The translations under genes were made by a program, and so were the position numbers. Below, piece after piece: positions 50,567 to 57,961 of a stretch of 64,000 nucleotides of DNA (its first letter is position 1; each line of letters opens with the position of its first letter). The notes under the pieces are model-generated. The model ran no database searches. It saw nothing but the letters and a program-made list of their open reading frames with translations, and was not told the origin of the DNA. The DNA is from DATBHM01 sp963772375 (GTDB taxonomy: Bacteria; Actinomycetota; UBA4738; JACQTL01). The DNA is taken from NCBI GenBank assembly GCA_963772375.1, contig CAVYXG010000001.1, positions 62,001 through 126,000 of the forward strand. The letters run 5' to 3'.

Positions 50567-52939
50567 CTATGCGCCGCCGGCATCGGTCGGCGAGGTGGCC
50601 GGAGGCGCGACGGCGGTCCACACCCCGGCCTCCTGCCCGTTCGCCGAGTCATCCGTGCCCACGGCAACCAGGTTCCGGTCGTCCTGGGCGATGGTGTTGA
50701 TGGCCTGGGTGCCCTCCCCGCCGAGGACCCGCTCGGTCGACTGCTCGCGGTTCCACGTCGTGCCGTCGGCCGAGTACCAGATCGCCGCGTCCCGGTTGCC
50801 GTCGACCGTGCTCGTTCCGCCGGCCACGATGGCAATGCCCTCGACCGACCCCGTGGTCAGCAGGCGGTTGATGACCTGGTCGCCGGGCCCGCCGAACGAG
50901 TCGCTTCGGACCCGCGTCCAGTCCGTGCCGTCGGGCGAGGTCCACACGGCGCCGTCCAGCCCGTCGCCCGAGGACGCGAACCCGGCGGCGACGAGCTCGT
51001 CGCCGGACTTCTGGACGTCCGTCATCCCCTGGTTCCCGGGCCCTCCGAGGACGTGGTCCGGATCTGGGACCCGCGTCCAGGCCGTCCCGTCCGGGGAGGT
51101 CCACACCACCGCGTCGCTGTCGCCGTTCAGGGTCGAGGTCCCGGCGGCCACGTAGAGCGGCGTGCTCCCCGTCCGAAGCGTCGTGACGCGTTTGACGTCC
51201 TGGTCGCCGGGCCCGCCCAGCCCGCCGGCCGGGGCCAGCGTCCAGTGCAGCCCGCTGTCGGAGGAGTTCCACACGGCGCCGTCCTGCGTGCCGTCCGCGC
51301 TGTTCGTGGTGGAACCCACGGCCAGGATCCCGACCGAGGAGCCGACGCCGGACGCCCGGTTGATCGACTGGTCGCCCGGGCCGCCCAGCGCCGGGTCGTC
51401 GACGCGCGTCCAGGCCTTCCCGTCGGGTGATGTCCAGACCGCGGCATCCCCGTTGTCCGACCCGACCGCGACATAGCCGACGGCCTTCGCGGTCACGATG
51501 CCGTTGATCGACTGGTCCCCCGAACCGCCCAGCGCCGGCTGGTCGGTGACCCGGGTCCATTGTCTGCCGTCGGGGGAGCGCCAGACGCCGGCGTCGGGGC
51601 CGCTCGCCCCCGCACCGAGGAGTGTTCCGGTCTTGTTCTGGATGAGCGCGTTGATGGACTGCACGCCGGTCCCGGCCAGGGCCGCCTGGTGCTCGGCGGC
51701 GACCCACGTGAGCTGGATCCCGGTGGGGTGCTGGGTCGGTCCGTTCGTGGGCGGATGCTGCGTGGACTTTCCCTTCGGGAGCACGACCACGATGACGGCG
51801 GCCACGATCAGGACGGCGGCCACGGCGGCGATGGCCCCGAGGGCTGCGTGGCGCCGGTTCGGCGGGGCCGCACCCGCGGGCGGTTTCGCCGCGACCGTTC
51901 GCCGGGGCGGCGGCGTGATCGCGGGCGGCGGGGGCTGCAACCCGGCCGAGGACATGGCGTCGGAGTCGGGTTCGGCCCCCTGCCCGGGAGCCGGACCCCG
52001 CGGCACGGGCCTGGCCGAGAGCGCGGCCGGCGGGATCGGCGGCGGCACCGGCATCGGCGGGTGGGAGACCGGCCCCCCCGCCGACTGTCCCCGGAACGCG
52101 TCTCGGATGGCCATGACGAACTCGCCGCATGTCGGGAAGCGGTCCGCGGGCGCCTTCGACATGGCCCGGCCGATCGCCTGGTCGATGCCCGGCGGGAGGT
52201 CGGGGCGGACCTGGCTCGGCACGGGCACCGGCTGGTGGACGTGCGCGAACAGCGTCGCGATGTCGGACGTCTCGACGAACGGCACGACGCCGGTCAGGCA
52301 CTCGTACATCACGCAGGCCAGCGAGTACTGGTCCGCCCGGCCGTCGACGTCCTTCCCCTCGATCTGCTCCGGGGCGACGTAGTCGATCGTTCCCACGAAC
52401 TGGCCCGTGGCGGTGAGCGCGCGGCTGGCCTGGGAGAACCGCTTCGTCAGGCCGAAGTCGGTGAGGTAGACGTGGTCGGCGTCGTCGCTCGACGAACCCG
52501 ACGCGATGAGGATGTTCGCCGGCTTGACGTCGCGGTGGACGATGCCCTGCGTGTGGGCGGCGTCGAGCGCGCTCGCCACCTGTCGCAGGACGGACACCGC
52601 GCGGTCCGGCGGGAGCGCCCCGTCGTGGACCAAGAGGGAGCGGAGGTCGGTCCCCTGGACGTAGCGCATGGCGAGGTAGAGGACACCCTGGGCCTCGCCG
52701 GTGTCGTAGATCGGGATGATGTTGGGATGGTCGATGGCGGCGGCCATCCTGGCCTCGCGTTCGAACCGGACGCGGAATGACTCCTCGCTCGCCACCTGGG
52801 GGGCCATGATCTTGACGGCGACCCGCCGTTCGAGCCGTGTGTCGAACGCGAGGTAGACCAGCCCCATGCCGCCCCGTCCGATGACCTCGTCGAGGCGGTA
52901 CTGCAGCAGCATGGACCCCGCACGGGGCTCCGAGGGCAT
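50567..52939 (-). CDS. Membrane Ser/Thr protein kinase with seven-repeat extracytoplasmic sensor
   Basis: A 790-aa Hanks-type kinase. Glycine loop GRGGMGLVYLA (residues 21-31), Lys in RRVAVKIM, HRDVKPANILI near 139, DFGLTKR, APEQIEG. A ~90-residue Pro-rich juxtamembrane linker leads to one transmembrane helix (AALGAIAAVAAVLIVAAVIVVVL, about 380-402). The outer domain has seven ~55-residue repeats of VWTSPDGxxWTRV...LGGPGDQxIN type, resembling BNR/sialidase-like blades and probably closing as a propeller. TACAAC lies 6 nt before the ATG. Same plan as the kinase at 19976-21982 but a different repeat family. Confidence 0.92.
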   Translation of the reverse strand: MPSEPRAGSMLLQYRLDEVIGRGGMGLVYLAFDTRLERRVAVKIMAPQVASEESFRVRFEREARMAAAIDHPNIIPIYDTGEAQGVLYLAMRYVQGTDLRSLLVHDGALPPDRAVSVLRQVASALDAAHTQGIVHRDVKPANILIASGSSSDDADHVYLTDFGLTKRFSQASRALTATGQFVGTIDYVAPEQIEGKDVDGRADQYSLACVMYECLTGVVPFVETSDIATLFAHVHQPVPVPSQVRPDLPPGIDQAIGRAMSKAPADRFPTCGEFVMAIRDAFRGQSAGGPVSHPPMPVPPPIPPAALSARPVPRGPAPGQGAEPDSDAMSSAGLQPPPPAITPPPRRTVAAKPPAGAAPPNRRHAALGAIAAVAAVLIVAAVIVVVLPKGKSTQHPPTNGPTQHPTGIQLTWVAAEHQAALAGTGVQSINALIQNKTGTLLGAGASGPDAGVWRSPDGRQWTRVTDQPALGGSGDQSINGIVTAKAVGYVAVGSDNGDAAVWTSPDGKAWTRVDDPALGGPGDQSINRASGVGSSVGILAVGSTTNSADGTQDGAVWNSSDSGLHWTLAPAGGLGGPGDQDVKRVTTLRTGSTPLYVAAGTSTLNGDSDAVVWTSPDGTAWTRVPDPDHVLGGPGNQGMTDVQKSGDELVAAGFASSGDGLDGAVWTSPDGTDWTRVRSDSFGGPGDQVINRLLTTGSVEGIAIVAGGTSTVDGNRDAAIWYSADGTTWNREQSTERVLGGEGTQAINTIAQDDRNLVAVGTDDSANGQEAGVWTAVAPPATSPTDAGGA
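50585..51690 (-). repeat. Seven tandem ~165-bp coding repeats
   Basis: Each unit encodes a variant of VWxSxDGxxWTR followed by LGGPGDQxIN (variants GGEGTQAIN, GGPGNQGMT, GGSGDQSIN, AGTGVQSIN). The GGPGDQ codons recur as near-identical DNA words, which suggests past unequal recombination. Confidence 0.75.
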
Positions 52940-53305
52940 GCAAGCGTTGTACCATGACCGGCCGGACGGGTGGCCGCCCGATGCGTCACCGGATCACCGA
53001 GCTGCTCCAGTAACAAGCAACCCGATGCGGGGGCGGCCGGGAAACCGAAGACGACCGGACCCGGGACCCGTTTGACATCCGCGAGCGCATCGGTCGAGTA
53101 TCGGCGGGCGGAGCATCGCTCGCGCCGCGGATTCGATGAGCCAGTAGTTCGGATCCGGGAGCCTCGGCTCCGGACGTGGTGTCGAACCCCCCAGTCGGGG
53201 TTCGCTGAAGCGCCCGGGAGGGCACCCACCTGCGTGAGCACACGGTTCACGAGGAAGCGGCACGAGGGGTGCTCCGCGGCTTCCCACAGCCGCCCCGGCG
53301 AAGGT
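52940..53305. other. 366-bp region with TTGACA box and strong hairpin
   Basis: No convincing protein gene. TACAAC (52946-52951, minus) serves the kinase gene. On the plus strand TTGACA (53072-53077) is a perfect -35; possible -10s 17-18 bp on (TCGAGT or GAGTAT) are weak. Downstream, 53183-53190 pairs perfectly with 53197-53204 (8 bp, CCAGTC loop), preceded by a smaller GAGCC/GGCTC stem. A small RNA is possible. Confidence 0.3.
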
Positions 53306-54394
53306 TCAGCGGTCGTGCGCGGGGCCGTTCGTGAGCGAGGAGCGGTCGCCGATCCACTGCGCCGGCGGCGCAGCCAGCAGCACGGCGAGCGCGTCCAGTC
53401 GCCCTCCGTACGCCTTGCGCATCGACTTGAACCGGCCCCAGGCCTCGTCCGGCGGCCGGACCGGGATCCCGAGGTCCTTGAAGTCCCGCAGCACCTCCTC
53501 GAACTCCGATCGTTCGATCATCGGGCGCCGTTCCGGGATCCGGAAGTAGAAGAACAGGTCCTCCACCGCGTGCACGCCGGTGCGGTAGAGCGTCTGCGCG
53601 CCCGGGAGCGGCTCCTTGTCCATGGTCGACAGGATCAGCGTGGCCGCGTCGAGCACCGCGCCCAGCGCCGTCACCCACGACGTGTTGTCGTGCGGCGAGC
53701 GGAAGAACGCCAGCAGCGGGTACGACAGGTGGGTCTCGAGGATGTCGGCCGCCCACCGCTCCCACTCGGCGAACAGCGTGGCCAGGCCCTGCTTGTCGTG
53801 GGCCTCCGCGGCGTGGCGGAGGAGCTCCGGCCCCGAGGGCGGCGACCCAGCGCGGGCGTCGAGGAGCATGATCCCCACCTCGCGCCGGTTGAACGACGCG
53901 TACAGCACCGGCAGGTACGCGATGACGACCGCCACCAGCCCGAGGCCCGTCGCCCCCTCGGCGATCACCACCGCCCGCGTCACCCCGGTCGCGACCACGT
54001 CGCCGAACCCGATCGTGAACAGCGATGTCCCGCTGAAGTACAGGCACGTGGCGAACGAGGCCCCGCCGTGGATCGGGGCGTGGACGCCGTTCACGAACAT
54101 CGGGCTCCACAGGACCAGCGCGTAGCCCACCATGACCAGGAACGCCCACACCGCCAGCAGCACGAACAGGAACCCGGGCGCCGCCACCGCGAGGAATCGT
54201 TCGCGGCCCTCCCGCGTCCGCAGCCGGACGCCGATCCACCGCCACGGCCGCCAGAACGTCGTGAACAGCAGCCTCGTCAGACGGAACCGCCGGCTGGACG
54301 ACCGCGGCACAACGATCGTCGAGAACACGTCGAGCAGCGTGAGGGCGATCAGGAACACCCCCGCGGGGAGCGCGAGCCAGCGGACCGTCGTCAC
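53306..54394 (-). CDS. Two-transmembrane potassium-channel-like protein
   Basis: A 362-aa membrane protein. Three or four helices in the first ~170 residues include LPAGVFLIALTLLDVFSTIVV and a pore loop with SGTSLFTIGFGDVVATG: TIGFGD is a K+-channel selectivity filter variant. The following helix is AVVIAEGATGLGLVAVVIAYLPVLYASF. The ~200-residue cytoplasmic C-terminus is helical and shows no RCK/TrkA motif. GTG 54394 overlaps the histidine kinase stop (GTGA), so the channel and kinase are translationally coupled, suggesting the kinase senses or controls an ion-related state. Confidence 0.82.
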   Translation of the reverse strand: MTTVRWLALPAGVFLIALTLLDVFSTIVVPRSSSRRFRLTRLLFTTFWRPWRWIGVRLRTREGRERFLAVAAPGFLFVLLAVWAFLVMVGYALVLWSPMFVNGVHAPIHGGASFATCLYFSGTSLFTIGFGDVVATGVTRAVVIAEGATGLGLVAVVIAYLPVLYASFNRREVGIMLLDARAGSPPSGPELLRHAAEAHDKQGLATLFAEWERWAADILETHLSYPLLAFFRSPHDNTSWVTALGAVLDAATLILSTMDKEPLPGAQTLYRTGVHAVEDLFFYFRIPERRPMIERSEFEEVLRDFKDLGIPVRPPDEAWGRFKSMRKAYGGRLDALAVLLAAPPAQWIGDRSSLTNGPAHDR

Positions 54395-55800
54395 CGCGCC
54401 GGTCGTTCCCCTGCGGCGGCCGGCCGCGCACGCCCGCCCTCGGCGGCCTCGGGGGGCGCGCCGGCGGCCCCCGACGTGACCGTCGCCGGAAGGAACACCA
54501 CGAACGTCGCCCCGCCCCCCGGCCGGTCCTCGACCCAGGCCCGCCCGCCGTGCAGCTCGGCGAACCGGGCCACCAGCGACAGCCCCAGCCCCACGCCCGG
54601 CACGTATTCGGTGTCCGGCCCCCGCCGGAACGGCTGGAAGATCGTCTCCTTGAGGTCGTCCGGCACCCCAGGTCCCTCGTCCGACACCCGCAGCTCCAGC
54701 CCGTCGCGTTCGGCGGCGGCCGAGACGGCGACCGGGCCTCCGGCCGGCGTGTGCTTCCCGGCGTTCGCCACCAGGTTCTCGACGATGCGTTCGACCTTGG
54801 CCGCGTCGACGTCGGCGACGAGCGGCGCCCCGGCCACGTCGACGGACACCTGGCGGTGGTCCCGGAGCCCCGTCTCGGCGACGGTCCCCTCGATGAGCTC
54901 GCCCACGTCGGTCGGCCGGCGGTCCGGCGTGATGATCCCGCGCTGGAGGCGGTCGATGTCGAGCAGGTCGGTGAGCAGCCGGTCGAGCCGCCGCGCGCTG
55001 GTCCCGATCCGCCGGAGCAGGTCGTCGCGTTCGGTCTCCGAGAGGGTGGCGCCGCGCTGTTCCAGCGTCGAGGCCGAGCCGAGGATCGACGTGAGCGGGG
55101 AGCGGAGGTCGTGGGACACGGCCTGGAGGAACGTGTCCCGCATCCGGTCGGACGAACGGATGCGCTCGGTGACCTCCATCTGCCGCTGGTAGGCCTGCGC
55201 GTACTGCCGGGTCGACTGGAAGGCCTGCTTGTAGTCCTGCTTCGTCCGGGCCAGCGCCGCCTCGGTCCGGCCGAGGCGGGTGAGCCCCCAGGCCAGCGTC
55301 TCCGCCACCAGGATGCACACCGGGATCGTGATGGCCGCCGTGCTGACGCCGTACCCGACGTTGGTGTCGGGCAGGTACAGGATCGGCACCACGTACGCGA
55401 CGACCGCCGCCGGCGACACGAACACCGACGTCCACCGGGGGAACGTCAGCCCGATCCACATGAACACGACCACGAAGAACACGCCGTACGCGTAGGGAGG
55501 ATTGGACCCGCCGAAGTAGTTCCCGAGCGCGATCAGCGTGAGCGCCGGCGCGATGAGCACCAGCTGCCACCGGAGGTCGCGGCGTTCCCAGTGGAACCGC
55601 CACACGAACGCCCCGATGGCCATGGCGGCCGCCCCCACGACCAGCTCGCCGACGCGATTGATGTCCGGCGGCCCCGGCAGGGGAACGTTGATCAGCAGCA
55701 GGACGCCCGAGCCCAGGAACAGGAACGCCGCCAGGCGTGCCGTGAACCGGGCGCGGCCCTGGTCGCCGGGGGAGACGAGGGAGTCGAGCATCGCGGCCAT
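54391..55800 (-). CDS. Membrane sensor histidine kinase (orphan)
   Basis: A 469-aa kinase. The N-terminal ~190 residues hold six or seven transmembrane helices. A helical linker (ALARTKQDYKQAFQSTRQYAQAYQRQME) leads to the HisKA domain with phospho-acceptor His in AVSHDLRSPLTSILGS. The HATPase_c domain follows: N box VENLVANAGKHTP, G1 VSDEGPGVPDD, F box IFQPFRRG and G2 GVGLGLSLV. GGAGG lies 9 nt before ATG 55800. No response regulator is adjacent; the coupled gene is a potassium-channel-like protein. Confidence 0.9.
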   Translation of the reverse strand: MAAMLDSLVSPGDQGRARFTARLAAFLFLGSGVLLLINVPLPGPPDINRVGELVVGAAAMAIGAFVWRFHWERRDLRWQLVLIAPALTLIALGNYFGGSNPPYAYGVFFVVVFMWIGLTFPRWTSVFVSPAAVVAYVVPILYLPDTNVGYGVSTAAITIPVCILVAETLAWGLTRLGRTEAALARTKQDYKQAFQSTRQYAQAYQRQMEVTERIRSSDRMRDTFLQAVSHDLRSPLTSILGSASTLEQRGATLSETERDDLLRRIGTSARRLDRLLTDLLDIDRLQRGIITPDRRPTDVGELIEGTVAETGLRDHRQVSVDVAGAPLVADVDAAKVERIVENLVANAGKHTPAGGPVAVSAAAERDGLELRVSDEGPGVPDDLKETIFQPFRRGPDTEYVPGVGLGLSLVARFAELHGGRAWVEDRPGGGATFVVFLPATVTSGAAGAPPEAAEGGRARPAAAGERPAR

Positions 55801-55849
55801 TATGCCGTGCCTCCCCGTCACGACCGCCGGCCGCCCGGGCGGCGCGCGG

Positions 55850-55855
55850 TAGCCT
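55850..55855 (+). promoter_or_regulatory. -10 hexamer for rarA
   Basis: TAGCCT lies 11 nt before the rarA ATG, at the long end of the leaderless spacing seen in this window. Confidence 0.4.
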
Positions 55856-55866
55856 TCGTCCCGGAC

Positions 55867-57138
55867 ATGTCGCCTGTCAACCCCGACGCCCCGCTCGCGG
55901 CCAGGATGCGCCCGCGCTCGTTCGACGAGCTGGCCGGCCAGCGGCACCTGTTCGGCCCGGGGAAGGCGCTGACCGCGCTGCTCGACGGGGGCCACCTGCC
56001 CTCGATGATCCTGTGGGGGCCGGCGGGGACGGGGAAGACCACCCTCGCCCACCTCCTGGCCGACCGGGCGGGCGCCGAGATGGTCCAGCTCTCGGCCGTC
56101 TCGAGTGGCGTGGCCGACGCCCGCAAGGTCATGGACCGGGCCCGCCAGGGACCCGGTTTGCTGAAGACCGTGTTGTTCGTCGACGAGGTCCACCGGTGGA
56201 GCAAGGCCCAGCAGGACGTCCTGCTCCCGGCCGTGGAGGCGGGTACCGTGACCCTGATCGGCGCGACCACCGAGAACCCGTACTTCTCGCTCGTCACGCC
56301 GCTCTTGTCGCGGACGCTGCTGCTGCGCCTCGAGCCGCTCTCCGCCGACGACCTCCGCGCGCTGATGGACCGGGCCCTCGGCGACGCCGAGCGCGGCCTG
56401 GGCGCCCTGGGGGTCGACGTCGAACCCGCCGCCATGGATCACCTGGTGGAGGTCGCCGGCGGGGACGCCCGTGTCGCGCTGACCGGGCTGGAGGCGGCCG
56501 TGCTGGCTGCGCACTCCGCGGGCGAAGCCGCGGTCACGAGGGACCGGGCCGCCGACGCCGTGCAGAAGAAGGCCATCGCCTACGACCGGCAGGGCGACGC
56601 GCACTACGACGTGATCTCGGCGTTCATCAAGTCCATCCGGGGTTCCGACCCCGACGCGTCGCTGTTCTGGCTGGCCCGGATGATCGAGGCGGGGGAGGAC
56701 CCGCGGTACATCGCCCGGCGCATGGTGGTCCACGCCAGCGAGGACATCGGGCTGGCCGACCCCCGGGCGCTGCTGGTGGCGACCGCGGCCGCCCACGCGG
56801 TCGAGTACGTCGGGCTGCCGGAGGCCGCGCTCAACCTGGCCGAGGCGGCCATCTACCTGGCGCGGGCCCCGAAGTCGAACAGCGTGAAGGCCGCGCTGGG
56901 GCGGGCGATGGAGGACGCGCGGTCGAACGACTCCGTTCCGCTGCACCTCCGCGACGCGAGCTACCGGGGAGCGAGACAGCTCGGCCACGGGAAGGGCTAC
57001 CGGTATCCCCACGACTACCCGGGCCACATGGTCGAGCAGGAGTACCGGCCGGAGCGGTTCTCGGGCGCCACGTACTACGAGCCGTCGGGGATGGGGGAGG
57101 AGGCCCCGGGCGAACCGCCACCCGACGCATCGGTATGA
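55867..57138 (+). CDS. rarA: Replication-associated recombination protein RarA (MgsA-type AAA+ ATPase)
   Basis: A 423-aa DNA-dependent ATPase of stalled replication forks. LAARMRPRSFDELAGQRHLFGPGKAL opens the protein. Walker A is GPAGTGKTTLA, Walker B LFVDEVHRWSKAQQD (most family members have HRFNK), sensor 1 GATTENPYFS. The C-terminal tetramerisation domain has KKAIAYDRQGDAHYDVISAFIKSIRGSDPDASLFWLARMI and ASEDIGLADPRAL. Position near alaS is the usual actinobacterial one. Confidence 0.95.
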   Translation: MSPVNPDAPLAARMRPRSFDELAGQRHLFGPGKALTALLDGGHLPSMILWGPAGTGKTTLAHLLADRAGAEMVQLSAVSSGVADARKVMDRARQGPGLLKTVLFVDEVHRWSKAQQDVLLPAVEAGTVTLIGATTENPYFSLVTPLLSRTLLLRLEPLSADDLRALMDRALGDAERGLGALGVDVEPAAMDHLVEVAGGDARVALTGLEAAVLAAHSAGEAAVTRDRAADAVQKKAIAYDRQGDAHYDVISAFIKSIRGSDPDASLFWLARMIEAGEDPRYIARRMVVHASEDIGLADPRALLVATAAAHAVEYVGLPEAALNLAEAAIYLARAPKSNSVKAALGRAMEDARSNDSVPLHLRDASYRGARQLGHGKGYRYPHDYPGHMVEQEYRPERFSGATYYEPSGMGEEAPGEPPPDASV

Positions 57139-57171
57139 TGCGCGGGCCGTCCTGACCACGGGGGTTCTCGG

Positions 57172-57540
57172 GTGATCGCATCGACCGGCGCCGACGTCGC
57201 GCTCCTGCTGCTCGCATCGGGCTGGCTGGTGCTCGTCGTGTTCCTCGCAGTCGTCATGTTCTCGACGTTCCGAGTGATGGAGAGCACCAAGACCATGATC
57301 GACGGCGTGCGGGAGGAGACCGTCCCGCTGCTCGCCGAGGTCAAGACCACCGTCGTGAGCGTGAACAGGGAGCTCGAACGGGCCGACACCATTATCGAGT
57401 CGGCCGGGAAGATCGCCGGCTCGGCCTCCCGGATCACCACGGTCGTGGAGCAGACCGTGAGCAACCCGCTGATCAAGCTCGCCGCATTCACGGCCGGCGC
57501 GCAGCGCGCGATCAGGCGCCTGCGGAGACCGACGGCGTGA
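57172..57540 (+). CDS. DUF948-like membrane-anchored helical protein
   Basis: A 122-aa protein. One N-terminal transmembrane helix (VALLLLASGWLVLVVFLAVVMFSTF) and a long amphipathic helix (VNRELERADTIIESAGKIAGSASRITTVVEQTVSNPLIKLAAF), as in DUF948 (YtxG-like) proteins that lie between rarA and alaS in actinobacteria. GTG 57172. TATGAT (57134-57139) is a possible -10 with a ~25-nt leader. Overlaps the next start by GTGA. Role unknown; envelope-linked. Confidence 0.8.
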   Translation: MIASTGADVALLLLASGWLVLVVFLAVVMFSTFRVMESTKTMIDGVREETVPLLAEVKTTVVSVNRELERADTIIESAGKIAGSASRITTVVEQTVSNPLIKLAAFTAGAQRAIRRLRRPTA

Positions 57541-57770
57541 GGCGGATCTTCTGGCTCGCGCTCGGCCTCGGCGCGGGGGCGACCACTGCGGTGCTCGCGG
57601 CCCGGTGGGCGAAACGCCAGGGGCAGAAGGTCGCCCCGGCCAACCTCGGTCGCCAGGTGTCGGGGGCCGCATCGGACCTCGGCCGGTTGGTCCGGACCGC
57701 GCTGGCCGAAGGCCGGCAGGCCATGGCCGAACGCGAGGCCGAGATCCGCCACGAGCTCGACGGGACGTAA
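57537..57770 (+). CDS. Small membrane-anchored protein, DUF6167-like
   Basis: A 77-aa protein: MRRIFWLALGLGAGATTAVLAARW, a single transmembrane segment, then a helical, charged tail rich in Ala, Arg and Glu (SDLGRLVRTALAEGRQAMAEREAEIRHEL). The start overlaps the DUF948-like stop (GTGA). Proteins of this size and pattern occupy this slot before alaS in many actinobacteria; I assign the DUF6167 likeness from memory of pattern only. Confidence 0.7.
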   Translation: MRRIFWLALGLGAGATTAVLAARWAKRQGQKVAPANLGRQVSGAASDLGRLVRTALAEGRQAMAEREAEIRHELDGT

Positions 57771-57961
57771 GCACGCCGGCCACGCACCCATCGCGGACCG
57801 TTCCGGATGCACGGACCCGACCGACGCCTTTGGTCGGACCCCGGCGCCGTTCGGCCCGCTCCGGCGTCAACTCGCGCCCCTGTTCGCCCGATACCCAATG
57901 AGCGTCCGAACTGGGGACGGCGGGGCCCCGCCGTGTCCGAGGAGGGAAGGCGAGTCGTTCG
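57771..57961. other. Intergenic region before the HEAT-repeat gene
   Basis: 191 bp. A GAGGAGGGAAGG purine stretch near 57940-57951 may be the ribosome site of the downstream TTG, at long spacing. No clear promoter or hairpin was found. Confidence 0.3.

Noticed and set aside
53100..53220. tRNA or selenocysteine tRNA gene
   Set aside because: A T-arm-like hairpin exists at 53183-53204 but no acceptor stem, D arm or anticodon arm can be completed on either strand.
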